A stretch of 64,000 nucleotides of DNA from Diadophis punctatus similis (taxonomy: Eukaryota > Chordata > Lepidosauria > Squamata > Dipsadidae): contig JALIGW010000002.1 of NCBI GenBank assembly GCA_023053685.1, forward strand, positions 45,071,278 through 45,135,277. Reading direction: 5' to 3'. Under the pieces are notes generated by a model. That model did not search any database, had not been told where the DNA came from, and saw only the letters and a list, made by a program, of their open reading frames with translations. Positions 1-9,709 of this stretch are shown here, piece by piece. The translations under genes were made by a program, and so were the position numbers. How positions within the stretch are numbered: position 1 is the first letter of the stretch; every line of letters begins with the position of its first letter.

Positions 1-459
1 AAAGTAAAAAAAAAAGTCAAGGTGCTATTTATCATAGTAAGATGGTGTGTGGGGGAGTTATTATTTTTTCTGCCTTTGGAGGGGCAGGGGGAATTTTTCT
101 TCTATTTTTTTTCTCACAACAGTTGTTGTGAGAGGTATGTTAAACTGAGGGTGAGCAACTAACTGAAAATCACCCAGTAAATTTAATCTGGGAGTCACTG
201 GTATATCACGGGAAGCTTGCTCTAATTATAAAAAGTCAACAGTACTGATAACTGAAAATTTCAATGTCACTAATAACATATTAGGATCTTCCACTTTACA
301 CTTCTGGGGGAGATATAGTGAACTGCAAACCAATAACCAACCAGCAAAGATCAAGAAACCAGTGGTAGACTAGACCCTTCAATTCTCTCCATATAAAGAC
401 TCCAGATGGCTGCTGCTCATGAGGAGACTGCAAAGTAGCAATTTTCTGTGGGTTTGAAT

Positions 460-751
460 CAGGGTTCAACTTACCTCGCTGCCGGTTCACTTCCCCTGCA
501 CCGTGTGGCATGCGCAGTGCAACCCCCCCCCAAAAAGCTGAAAACAAAATGGTGACACATGCGCAGTGCTGGAAACTCGGCTTCTGCGCATGCGCAGAAA
601 AAAAAATTCAGGAAAAAAAATTTCAAAAAAAAGATGGTGGCGCCCACGGATCAGCACAGACCAATCCGGTGCGGTGATGTCATTGTAACGTCACCAGCGG
701 GTCTCTACCGGTTCAGGCAAACTGGTCCGAACCGGGAGAAACCCACCCCTG
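460..751 (+). mobile_element. hAT MITE, copy 1
   Basis: Non-autonomous hAT-type element. It starts CAGGGTTC and ends GAAACCCACCCCTG, and is flanked by the perfect 8-bp duplication gtttgaat (452-459 and 752-759), which is the hAT signature. The interior holds TGCGCATGCGC near 585 and AAGATGGTGGCGCC near 633, plus A-rich stretches. There is no transposase. Short frames across it are chance. Confidence 0.9.
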
Positions 752-759
752 GTTTGAAT

Positions 760-1393
760 GCCCGAAGACAAAGAGATTAACCATCTTGCTCACAACTGCA
801 GCAGAGCCATTTAAAGGACACTAAATTCATAAGCCTCACTTTCGAATCACTTTCAGAAATTGCTTATTTTAACTATTTTAACCTATGAAAGATCTTTGGA
901 ACTTCAAATTTTTCAAACTTGTAAATGCTGTGTGAGTCTGCCTTCAATGCTGAACTAAAGAAAAATTAATTATAAGCTTAAGAGCTTAAAGAATTTTATA
1001 TAAATAATATAAATAAACAGCAAAAAGCTAAATAATATTTTAATCATAGAAATGGACTAAGGTCCATATACATTTGGACTGTTGAAACTTTTATAACAAG
1101 ACTTTGGAATTAATTATAAAGAACAAATAGCTTCTCATGGGAAATAGATCTGTTTTGGTTTTTGGAAGGCATAACAGATAATAAATTGCATGATTTAAAA
1201 CGCGACACTAGAGGGGAGTAAAGATTTTAGATAGAGGGAAAATGCACTTATGAAGAATGAAGTCAGAAATTAGTAGCCACTATATCAACAAGGTCAATAA
1301 TAATGTCTGCTTCTATGGATAGACATGTCCAAACTATGTTATCAAAAAATGTAGAACAAATTTTATCTGCAAACACAGAGTAAATCTATAGCT
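760..1393. other. Unique AT-rich spacer
   Basis: No gene or recognisable repeat seen between the first MITE and the retrovirus. Confidence 0.5.
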
Positions 1394-1399
1394 GACAGG

Positions 1400-1998
1400 T
1401 GTTGCTATCCTATCTTCCCTCAACTTTCGGGGTTGGACTAGATGACCTGCAAGGTCCCTTCTAACTCTGTTAAAACTCTGTTAGATTCCTCTAAGAGAAT
1501 AAAGTGCATAACATATGTATGGAAACTTGCAAGAGGAAATGGTTAACCACATAGGCTTATGCTAAGAAGCTTGCTGAAATGTCACAGATGTTGCTAGTGG
1601 TTCAATGGTTCAGATAGGTGGCTAGGTTAGGACTTGTGTTACAGGGCTGTACATCTAGCTGCAAGGAAGGAAATGGCCGACCACAGAATGTTCTTGACAT
1701 GCTCTAATACCTGCTTGCTTGGAAACGCAAATAGGGTTTACGTGAAGAAACACATAGGAAGCACGCAGCTATCAATAATGCTATTGGTCCTTGTAATGAA
1801 TGACACTTGCAAACCTCATCTGCGTATGAGGGTCTATATATTCTATTCTGCTAAGCAATAAATCGTCACTTCACCCAGAGAGATTTCGTGTCCGCAAGTT
1901 CTTTCTAGGATTGGCTCCGTGAGTGGCCCCACTTGGTTGTTGTGCCCAGGTGCCGTCCTGGAGAAGCCGTTCCTCCAGGAGCGGACTGCGGCACATCA
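1400..1998 (+). repeat. 5' LTR
   Basis: Begins TGTTGCTATCC and ends GGCACATCA. Compared with the 3' LTR it differs at 1865, 1936, 1940, 1981 and 1987 only. The first ~85 bp contain a segment (about 1429-1484) that reads like the 3' end of a CR1 LINE (TTGGACTAGATGACC and AAGGTCCCTTCTAACTCTG). A TATA-like box and AATAAA lie near 1835-1862. Confidence 0.95.
1835..1862 (+). promoter_or_regulatory. LTR TATA-like box and polyadenylation signal
   Basis: TATATATT at 1835-1842 and AATAAA at 1857-1862 lie close together, as in compact retroviral U3/R regions. The same pair is present in the 3' LTR around 4387-4414. Confidence 0.6.
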
Positions 1999-2000
1999 AG

Positions 2001-2014
2001 TGGTGACCCCGACG
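2001..2014 (+). promoter_or_regulatory. Primer binding site, tRNA-Trp-like
   Basis: TGGTGACCCCGACG starts two bases after the LTR end. It matches the first 14 bases of the tRNA-Trp site used by Rous sarcoma/avian leukosis viruses. The following four bases do not match. Confidence 0.75.
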
Positions 2015-2130
2015 ACTCGAACACGCATGTGATTCTTTTCGCTGGACCGACGCAGCTTCGCCGCCGCGTGCCTGAGACCCCATCGCTTACCCACACTCTC
2101 GTCGTCGTTCGTGGAAGCGACTGATCTTTC

Positions 2131-2136
2131 GTAAGT
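2131..2136 (+). promoter_or_regulatory. Putative major splice donor
   Basis: GTAAGT lies directly before the gag ATG at 2137, a plausible donor for a spliced env message. Inferred from consensus and position only. Confidence 0.4.
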
Positions 2137-2217
2137 ATGGGGACGGATCTGTCCAAGCAGCAGGTCGCTCATGTGGAAGAACTTGGTCAGATTCTCAGAG
2201 CTTCTAAAAGTCAATAA
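2137..2217 (+). pseudogene. gag: Gag N-terminal remnant
   Basis: The ATG at 2137 opens a 26-codon frame beginning Met-Gly, as expected for a myristoylated retroviral matrix protein, and ends at a TAA (2215-2217). Gag-like sequence continues downstream in another frame, so a small frameshift near 2210 broke the gene. The assignment rests on position after the primer site and splice donor and on the Met-Gly start. Confidence 0.55.
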
Positions 2218-2219
2218 AG

Positions 2220-2864
2220 AAATTTGTCCTCCCTACCAAATCTGAATTGCGCCAACTGTGGCTACGATGTCCCTCATATCCCGAAAAGGGATCCATCAAA
2301 TTGTCAGTATGGACTGAATTGGGAACTTATTTCCATGCTGCACCATGTGCCCCAATTTACATCATTATGACTTGGAAGTTCATTCTCAAATGCTTGCAAC
2401 GTGCCTACATCAGCGCTGTTTTTGCAACGTTTTGTAAAAAATGGGGAATAGTACAGAAGTTTGGCCAGGGTCAATCGATTTCTGAACGTGCCAACCAGAC
2501 CCTAAAACAAAGGCTTAAACGATTTGAGCGGGACAAACATCCCCCTGGCCTCCCATCGAAGCAAGACATCCTTAACAGAGCTTTAACTGGAACTCCACCA
2601 TCATCTGCAGCAGAACGGCATTTCTCCACCTCGGTCGGACCACCGGTAAGACCACCCGCTTACTATCGAGAATTTCCGGATCCCATTTGGAAGGGCCCGG
2701 CCGGCCTCATCACGTGGGGAAGAGGTTACGCTGCCATCGAGCTCCCTGATCGCGTTCTTTGGGTCCCAGGACGACAAGTAAGACCTTTTCTTCCCAAAAC
2801 AGCACCCTTGCCAAAGGTCTCGGACGAGGATGCCTCAGGAGAACCAGGACTTGGAGATTGCTAA
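2220..2864 (+). pseudogene. pol: Gag-integrase deletion fusion
   Basis: One open frame (open from 2247 to the stop at 2862-2864). Its first ~40 residues look like matrix sequence (CPSYPEKGS context). The frame then passes, around 2390-2450, into the end of an integrase core (GQGQSISERANQTLKQRL) and an integrase C-terminal domain (WKGPAGLITWGRGYAAIE, then a WVPGRQVRPF stretch). The rest of gag, protease, RT and RNase H are absent. This is what a large in-frame internal deletion would leave. The end overlaps the env start by 35 bases, a normal retroviral arrangement. No catalytic DDE triad remains. Confidence 0.75.
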
Positions 2865-3932
2865 CCATCCCAGCCCGGGGCCCAGCCTGGAGCAACCCCC
2901 TCTCTTCAACCACCCACCGCTCGAGCTTCCCCCGCCCTACCAGGAAAACGGTCGGGGGCACCTCGAGGAAGATGATGACATCCCACCTCCCTATGAGCCA
3001 CCATCTCGATGTCCCTTTATCCGCTGCACCTTTCATAACCCACCTTTTTCCTTTTCCAAAATGTTTATGGTACCTATGTCTTGCAAACATCTTCTGTATC
3101 ACCTTGTTATATTGTTTTTGCTTTTAACATGTATGTTTTTGGCAATGTGGGTGGGATTTGCAGAATACAATCACCCTCCACAGGTCCCTCATGCCACCTT
3201 GCCCCCCTTTGCCAGTCCAGAAGGACGCCAAGCCCCTTTGCACAGGCGCAAGCGGGCTGTTTCTGCTGGAATGGTAAAGGATTGCTCAGGATGCATAACT
3301 CAAGTGCAACAAGGGACCACCATCATCAGTACCTTGCTTTTTGCCAATATCCCCCCCGGCAACTTGCAAGGGTCAAGCCACCTGCATCCATAATGGGACT
3401 CAATACACAACTTGCACCCAGGGCATTTCAACCACCTGCCATAGTCCCACCATCCCCACCTGGTACAACATCACCCTTTGGGCGGGGGTGGGAATAGTAA
3501 GTGACTATCCAGAGGCAGCACTTTTAAAGTATGTGGGAAATTCAATCTAACCAACTGTTGCTTAGAAATTGATGAAACAGGAAAAGTGGTTGCTGATCTT
3601 ACTGCTGACCTTCAAAAACTGGTCCATGTCCCTGTTCAAACATGGACAGGTGTATTGGACGATAAGGGTTTCTGGGTGGACTCTTCCGAAATTGGAAACA
3701 GGCTTTGCTTATGCTTGGTATCGCATTATTGGGTCTTATGATGTTGCCATGTCTTATACCTTTACTACGCTCTATGGTTGAAAGAGTTATAAAAGCTGCT
3801 ATGGAGAAACAAGCTTTAAACTTGCAGGTGTTCGACCAATCGGATACCGAGAAAGGGGCCTCGAGCTCCTTGGAAATCCCAGAGTTTCCCATGAAAATTC
3901 CACCGCAGTTTCTGGACAGTAACTCTGCCTAA
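2830..3932 (+). pseudogene. env: Env remnant with PPPY leader, frameshifted
   Basis: The ATG at 2830 opens a 187-codon frame. It has a proline-rich N-terminal stretch with two PPPY motifs (residues 34-37 and 52-55), a hydrophobic segment about residues 83-107 and a furin-like RRKR at residues 139-142 (3244-3255). The frame then breaks. A second frame (to 3550) carries N-glycosylation sequons (NGT, NIT). A third carries the transmembrane-subunit motif CX7CC (Cys codons at 3532, 3556 and 3559) followed by an LEIDETG context. A fourth (3705-3932) carries a membrane anchor and cytoplasmic tail. At least three frame changes make it non-functional. The surface subunit is much shorter than usual, so a deletion is likely. 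Confidence 0.8.
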
Positions 3933-3933
3933 T

Positions 3934-3951
3934 AAAAAAGAAAGGAGGAGA
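3934..3951 (+). promoter_or_regulatory. Polypurine tract
   Basis: An 18-base A/G-only run lies immediately before the 3' LTR, just after the env stop. It is the expected plus-strand primer. Confidence 0.9.
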
Positions 3952-4550
3952 TGTTGCTATCCTATCTTCCCTCAACTTTCGGGGTTGGACTAGATGACCT
4001 GCAAGGTCCCTTCTAACTCTGTTAAAACTCTGTTAGATTCCTCTAAGAGAATAAAGTGCATAACATATGTATGGAAACTTGCAAGAGGAAATGGTTAACC
4101 ACATAGGCTTATGCTAAGAAGCTTGCTGAAATGTCACAGATGTTGCTAGTGGTTCAATGGTTCAGATAGGTGGCTAGGTTAGGACTTGTGTTACAGGGCT
4201 GTACATCTAGCTGCAAGGAAGGAAATGGCCGACCACAGAATGTTCTTGACATGCTCTAATACCTGCTTGCTTGGAAACGCAAATAGGGTTTACGTGAAGA
4301 AACACATAGGAAGCACGCAGCTATCAATAATGCTATTGGTCCTTGTAATGAATGACACTTGCAAACCTCATCTGCGTATGAGGGTCTATATATTCTATTC
4401 TGCTAAGCAATAAATCATCACTTCACCCAGAGAGATTTCGTGTCCGCAAGTTCTTTCTAGGATTGGCTCCGTGAGTGGCCCCACTTGATTGATGTGCCCA
4501 GGTGCCGTCCTGGAGAAGCCGTTCCTCCAGGAACGGACAGCGGCACATCA
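3952..4550 (+). repeat. 3' LTR
   Basis: 599 bp, TG...CA, 594/599 identical to the 5' LTR. It is followed directly by the gacagg duplication. It includes the same CR1-like segment (about 3981-4036). Confidence 0.95.
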
Positions 4551-4803
4551 GACAGGTCAAGAGAATGACTTGGACAAGGATGTTTCACTGAATCTACAAA
4601 ACAAATTGGCTGATGTTTTAAAATTCTAAAAGAAAATACAAATGATAAACAAGAAAGTGACCTGGACAATTTTTTCTATTGGATTCACAAAAGAAGCTTG
4701 TTTAAGCATCAAAGTACTCTGTGCAATGGGACAAAATAGAAATGAAGAGAAATGAAGTCCTACAATAATATTTGAATGAACTAAACATTCAGACTATTAG
4801 TAA

Positions 4804-4946
4804 AAAGGGCGTTGTTACTTACCTGAACGCCCATTCTCGTAGGGTGGCGCTAGCCTCCAAGATTGGGATGACCTCATCCATCAGCCAATCAGGACTGAGT
4901 CTGACCTCATATAAAAGCTGTCACTGTGCCACAATCCCTCTCTTGA
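4804..4946. repeat. DIRS 1 terminal repeat (window-left end)
   Basis: Positions about 4839-4946 pair as an inverted repeat with 10829-10932. The outer ~35 bp (4804-4838) is present only on this side and is complemented in the internal region. It contains CATATAAAAG, a TATA box. Confidence 0.9.
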
Positions 4947-4972
4947 GACGAAGGAGTAGGTCAGACCCATAG

Positions 4973-4978
4973 TTTATT
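4973..4978 (-). terminator. DIRS 1 polyadenylation signal
   Basis: AATAAA on the minus strand, between the recombinase stop and the terminal repeat. Confidence 0.5.
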
Positions 4979-5022
4979 CCCCACGCACACCTTCAGTATG
5001 TACAACACCCAAAAGGGATGGA

Positions 5023-5116
5023 CTTGGAGGCTAGCGCCACCCTACGAGAATGGGCGTTCAGGTAAGTAACAACGCCCTTTCTCCATAGTGGGTGGTGCTA
5101 GCCTCCAAGATTGGGA
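5023..5116. repeat. DIRS 1 internal complementary region
   Basis: 5023-5080 is the reverse complement of the extreme left end (4804-4861). 5081-5116 is the reverse complement of the extreme right end (about 10905-10940), with one mismatch (GGTGCT for GGCGCT). In DIRS replication such a region templates end-joining of the cDNA into a circle. Confidence 0.92.
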
Positions 5117-5138
5117 CATACCAAAGCCGTATCGTCCC

Positions 5139-6458
5139 CTAGGGAGGGTTGTCACCAGAATCGTGGACCCCTTCAGGAGCCACCACGGTCTGCAAGACCC
5201 TGCGCCCAAAGTCCGCCTCAGCCGAAGCAAAGGAGTCTACTTTATAATGTCTGATAAAGGGCAACGGGGAAGACCACGCTCGGCATAGTTCCTCCAAGGA
5301 GGCATTAGTAGTCCAAGCTGCCGTGGTGGCGGCACTGTGCGTCGAGTGCGCCGTCAGACGTGGCGGACGAGGCAGGTCCTGCTGTCGGTAAACGTCCGCG
5401 ATGACAGTGCGTATCCAGCGACCGACCATCGCCGCTGAAGCCTTGCGACCCATGGACGAGGCATGGAATCCCACGAACAAGGACTCTGAGCGGCGGAATG
5501 TAGCCGTGCGGACATTGTAGATTTTTATTGCCCGCCGAACATCGACAGCGTGCCATTTGCGCTCGGTTGGCATTGTAGGTGGAGAGCAGAAGGAAGGAAG
5601 AACCACTTCCTGCGCCCTGTGGAAGTATGTATTGACCTTGGGCAGGAATGTGGGGTCAAGGCGAAGCACCACCCGGTCCGGATGAAAAATACAGAGATCG
5701 TCCCGGACGGATAGGGCTGCCAGTTCGGATATTCTCCGGGCTGAAGTGATCACTACCAAAAAGGCAACCTTATGCATAAGGTGCTGCAGCGAAACTGTCT
5801 GGAGGGGCTCATAGGGGGCCTCGGTCAGTGCCAAAAGAACCTTCTGCAGGTCCCAGGTGGGGTACCTATGTACCACCGGAGGCAAGATATTGACCGCCGC
5901 CTTCAAGAAGCGAACGACTAAGGGATGCGTTGACAGAGGCGCAGAAGAGTGGCAGGAAAGGACCGTTGAGAGCGCTGCCACCTGTCGCCGCAAGGTGCTG
6001 GGCGAGAGACCCTTGTTGAGGCCCCCTTGCAGAAATTGGAGGACCTGTATGACCGAAAGGTCGATCGGGTTAAAGCCGGCGCCGACACACCAATCGTGAA
6101 ACGTCCTCCAGGTGGAGTTGTAGATGCGTATGGTGGAGGCCCGGCGTGAGGAGAGCAGAGTACGGATAATGCTCTCGGGGACCCCGCGAAGAGTTAGGGT
6201 GCGCCGCTCAAGCGCCAGGCGGTCAGTTGGAGCCACTGCGGATCCGGGTGCTGAACTGACCCCTGGGAGAGCGATGATGCGGTCTGCGGGATCCTCCAGG
6301 ATGGGCCGGTCGAGAGCGACTTGAGGTCCGCGAACCATGCTCGTCGCGGCCAATGGGGGGCCAATAGGATCAGTTCCGCCTGCTCGTCTAGCATCTTCCT
6401 GATAACTCGGGGAATGAGTGGAAGGGGCGGGAATGTGTAGAGTAGGCCCCTGGGCCAT
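5139..6458 (-). pseudogene. DIRS 1 tyrosine recombinase (catalytic Arg lost)
   Basis: A 439-aa open frame from the ATG at 6458, the homologue of the start used in the second element. The frame is open further upstream but there it only shadows RT. It has an N-terminal core-binding region (STIRIYNSTWRTF), the first catalytic Arg in ITSARRISELAAL, the box II region reading TAHSTHSAAT, and the C-terminal FIRHYKVDSF holding the candidate catalytic Tyr. The second element reads HSTR where this one reads HSTH (5337-5348), so the conserved Arg became His, a change explained by CpG decay (CGC to CAC). The enzyme integrates circular DIRS cDNA in the nucleus. The frame is intact, but activity is unlikely. 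Confidence 0.85.
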
Positions 6459-8080
6459 GGGCAACGGAGGGCGTCCGTGTCCATCGCGCCGGGTGTCCGA
6501 TACCGCGTGATGAAGCGCGGGAGCTTGGCATTTAGCGGGGTCGCAAAGAGGTCGGCTACCGGGTTGCCAAACCGGGCAGTCAGCTCCCGAAAAATGTCTG
6601 GGTGCAGGGCCCACTCCGCCGTGTCGACATCGTGGTGGCTGAGCCAGTCCACAGTGCGGTTCGACACCCCCGAGATGTGCTCCGCTCTGAGCGAGAGGAG
6701 GTGCCGTTCCGCCCAGAGGCCCAATTCCTTGGCCTCGGAGAGCAGGCGGCGCGAGACAGTCCCACCTTGCCTGTTGACGTGGGCCTTGGTAGTCACGTTG
6801 TCCGTCAACAGGAGGACGTGTTGCCCAGTCAGTAGATGCTGGAATTGCCGGAGGCCGAGGGACGCTGCTCGTAGCTCCAGGAGGTTGATGCTGGCCGTTG
6901 ACTCCGCTGCGGTCCAGGTGCCCTGTGCCACGTGTGACGATGTGTGAGCGCCCCACCCGTAGAGGCTGGCGTCCGATGTCACCGTCACCCGGCGAGGCTC
7001 GAGAAAGCTGGAACCGTTGCTGATCGCCGGGGACTGCCACCAATGCAGGGATCGCCGTACCGCCGTCGGGAGCTGGACCTTGGCCGATGAGTTGGACTTG
7101 TTCACCCGCTGAAACGGCAAAAGAAACCATTGGAGGTCTCTGGAGTGCAGTTGTGCCCAAGGTGTTATATGTATTGCGGATATCATCTTTCCCAACAGGG
7201 AGGACAGGAGGGTCAGCGGAACCCGCCCCTGTCCAAGAACCTGTTGGGTCAGAGAGGAAAGGCTGAGTTGTCTTTCCTCCGACAGATACACCCTGCACTC
7301 CAGAGAGTCCACAATGGCCCCCAAGTGAGTGATGCGAGTGGAGGGAATCAGGTGGCTCTTCTCCAGGTTGAGGGAGAAGCCATGGTACCGCAGAACGTCC
7401 ATGGTGGTCTGCAGGTCCAGCTCTGCCCGGGCCAGGGAACACGACTGAATTAAAATGTCGTAGAGGTAACACTGTATTCGAATCGGCACTGCCCTCAAGT
7501 GAGCTGCAAGGGCGGCCAGAATCTTTGTGAAGACCCTGGGTGCCGAGGAGAGGCCGAATGGTAGGGCCGAATACTGATAGTGTTTGTTGTCATAGGAGAA
7601 CCGCAGGAACTTTTGGTGGGAAGGCCGAATCGGGACATGCAAATATGCCTCAGTGAGGTCGATAGAGCACATAAAGTCACCCTTACGAATGCCGTCCAAT
7701 ATGGACTGTAAAGTATGCATCTTAAATTTCTTGTACACCAAGAACTTATTAAGGCGCTTAAGGTCCAAGACCGCTCTCCACCCACCCGACGATTTCTCCA
7801 CGAGGAACAAGTTGGAATAGAATCCTTGCCCCCGCTGGTCCTCCGGGACCCGCTGGATGGCCTCAATCTCCAGCAGATGCTGGATGGCTTCAAGCATCTG
7901 GGCCTGCTTCTGCGGGTTGGAGGACAGGGAGCACCTCATGAAGGAATCCGGGGGGGTGGAGAGGAGATCTAACGCGAGTCCAAGTGACAGGGTCTCGCGG
8001 ACCCAAGCGTCCGTAGTAATCTCCTCCCACCGCCTAGCGAAAAAACGCAGGCGACCCCCAATGGGAGAAGCTGGGTCCAC
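6194..8080 (-). pseudogene. DIRS 1 RT-RNase H-methyltransferase-like protein (dead RT)
   Basis: A 628-codon uninterrupted frame. RT palm motifs are clear: SSGGWRAVLDLKRLN, MCSIDLTEAYLHVPI and ALPFGLSSAPRVFTK. The active site reads YLYD (7457-7468, residues 205-208) instead of YxDD, so the first metal-binding Asp is Tyr. RNase H follows with SDASLYGWGAH, the Glu in INLLELRA and LLLTDN. The C-terminal VADLFATPLNAKLPRF...TFPPLPLIPRV region is the DIRS methyltransferase-like domain. The first codon shown is GTG, directly after the gag stop. No ATG start is evident, so it was probably expressed by readthrough, frameshift or splicing. It overlaps the recombinase by 265 bases. Confidence 0.88.
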
Positions 8081-9709
8081 TACTTGTAGTGGCGGTAGGG
8101 GCGACCACCTGCCTTCCGAAAAGGGCGCTTGGGCTGTTGGTTAGAAGTGTTTCTATCCTGGCGCTGAGTCTGGCGGGGCGAGGCCCTTGATCTGTTCTGA
8201 TTATAGGAAGGCGCCCTATATTGGCGCCTGGGGAACGTCGGGGCAGGGTTCTGAGGCTTGGCCTGTGCCTTCCTGGTGGAGTTTGGCAAGACCTTGCGTT
8301 TGTCCTTGGTCTCGATTAGGTAGGGATCGAGGGCCTCACCGAAGAGCGACTTATTTGCCACCGGAGCCCCAGCTAGCCGCCACTTGTGGCGACAGTCCGC
8401 GGGCCAGTTCCTCAACCAGTGCATTCTGCGTGCCACCACAGATGTTCCCATGGCTCTGGCAGCAAATCGGGTGGCCTGGAGCGTTGCGTCCGAGGTAAAC
8501 TGCGAAGCGGCGATGAGCTTGTTGATATCTTGCCTCGCTCGGACGTCAGAAGGAGGCAAGTGCTCCTGCAGAGCCTTTAGCCATCGAATGGACGTTCGAC
8601 AAAAGAACGAAGCCGTCGCAGAAGCCTTGACGGCCCAAGCGGCCGCTTGGTGCGTTTTCTGCAGCGCTTGTTCTGTACGTCTGTCCTCTGGACGGAGCAA
8701 CTCCTCTGAGTCTCCAGGCATCTGTGCGGGGGAGTACAGTGCTTTAATGGCCGGTTCCACCGGGGGAACTGGCAGATGTTGAGCCAGAGCGGAGGAGACA
8801 TTGAAGAATTGCTTGTCCGCTGCAGAAGGGATGACGCCGGCCGTTGGGGATGCCCATTGCTTTAGCACTGACTCCACAAATAGTTTGGGAGCCGGCACCA
8901 ATTCCACCTGCGAGGTGGTCTCCTCGAACAGAGGGTCCTCAGGTTCGTCCCCGGCGGGCGCCTGGTCCTTGGAGGAAAACTTGGCCGTGGCCCTGGCCTT
9001 GTGGAGCAGCTATTTAAATAGCACCGGGTTAAATAAACCGGTGATCACCGGGGCCTCAGGGGCAAGATCTTCATCCTCTGAGAGCTCCAAGTCCTGTACC
9101 TGGTCGTCCTGTCTGTGGAGGGACAGGGGAGAGCCCGGGTCAGCGTCGGCCGCCGGAGGTGGTACAGCGGTGGTAGCAGGAGATGTGCGAGGCGGTGCTG
9201 GCTGCAGAGGCGGAGCTGGGGGTGGCGCTGCCTGGGCCACGTGTTTCATGCCCGCCTCTATGCCCTGTGCGATGGCCGCCTGTATCAAAGCCTGTACCTC
9301 AGGTGTGTAAAATTGCTGCGTGGCAGTGGGCTGACGGGTCGTAGGTGAGCTGGACCCTGGCCTGGGGTCTTCCCAGATGTCGTCCTCCCCCAAACAAAGG
9401 TCTGGATTGTCCAGCGAGAGGGTGCCCGAGGAGCGCCTGTCCCTCTGAGAGGGCTCATGGTGTGCTGGAGGGGCTGGGGCAGCAGGGGGCAGAGCAGAGC
9501 GCTCAGGTGCCTTTGGAGCCTTGTCCTTGTTAGAGTGGGACCCTTTGGATGAGGCCTTGGCCTTGTCTGTGCCCTTGGAGGAGGCCTTGGTCTGCCTAAG
9601 GGGGGAGCGATCCCTGTGCCCAGATGGTGGGGGGGGAGTGATCAGTCCCACCCTCCTTGTCGTTGGCCTGCCTGGGCTTATTCTTGCCCATGGTGGCTCT
9701 CTCCGTCAT
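8080..9709 (-). pseudogene. DIRS 1 gag-like ORF, broken
   Basis: Homologous to the intact 589-aa gag-like ORF of the second element. The likely start is the ATG at 9709-9707, with a second ATG in a strong GCCACCATGG context just downstream. A length change in the G8 run near 9630 shifts the frame, and an in-frame TAG at 9008-9010 splits the rest. Readable pieces are 9010-9651 (charged, proline/serine-rich) and 8080-8907 (MELVPAPKLFVESVLKQW, then helix-rich sequence ending in an Arg/Gln-rich tail and HYK-stop). This protein is expected to bind element RNA. It has no recognisable zinc knuckle. Confidence 0.75.

Larger units (their letters stand above)
1394..4556 (+). mobile_element. Deleted endogenous retrovirus with paired LTRs
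   Basis: Complete proviral outline: target duplication gacagg (1394-1399 and 4551-4556), TG...CA LTRs of 599 bp each, a tRNA-Trp-like primer site, a splice-donor-like GTAAGT, gag start, integrase tail, env remnants and a polypurine tract. The interior is under 2 kb, so most of gag and pol is missing. The LTRs differ at five positions of 599, so the insertion is fairly recent. The 6-bp duplication and tRNA-Trp site fit an alpharetrovirus-like ancestry. The CX7CC motif and following residues in env TM look gamma/alpha-type. It cannot make particles on its own as it stands. Confidence 0.93.

Noticed and set aside
1634..1861. 75-codon frame present in both LTRs (also 4186-4413)
   Set aside because: It is identical only because the LTRs are copies, has no domain, and spans the promoter and polyA region.
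6459..7472. Long N-terminal extension of the DIRS 1 recombinase frame
   Set aside because: It lies antiphase to the RT/RNase H frame, has no family motifs, and the homologous element starts at the equivalent of 6458.
8080..8140. Possible -1 frameshift site (CCCTTTT) at the gag/RT junction of DIRS 1
   Set aside because: The equivalent codons in DIRS 2 (CGG CCC TTT) do not keep the slippery pattern, and DIRS 2 has an ATG for RT inside gag.
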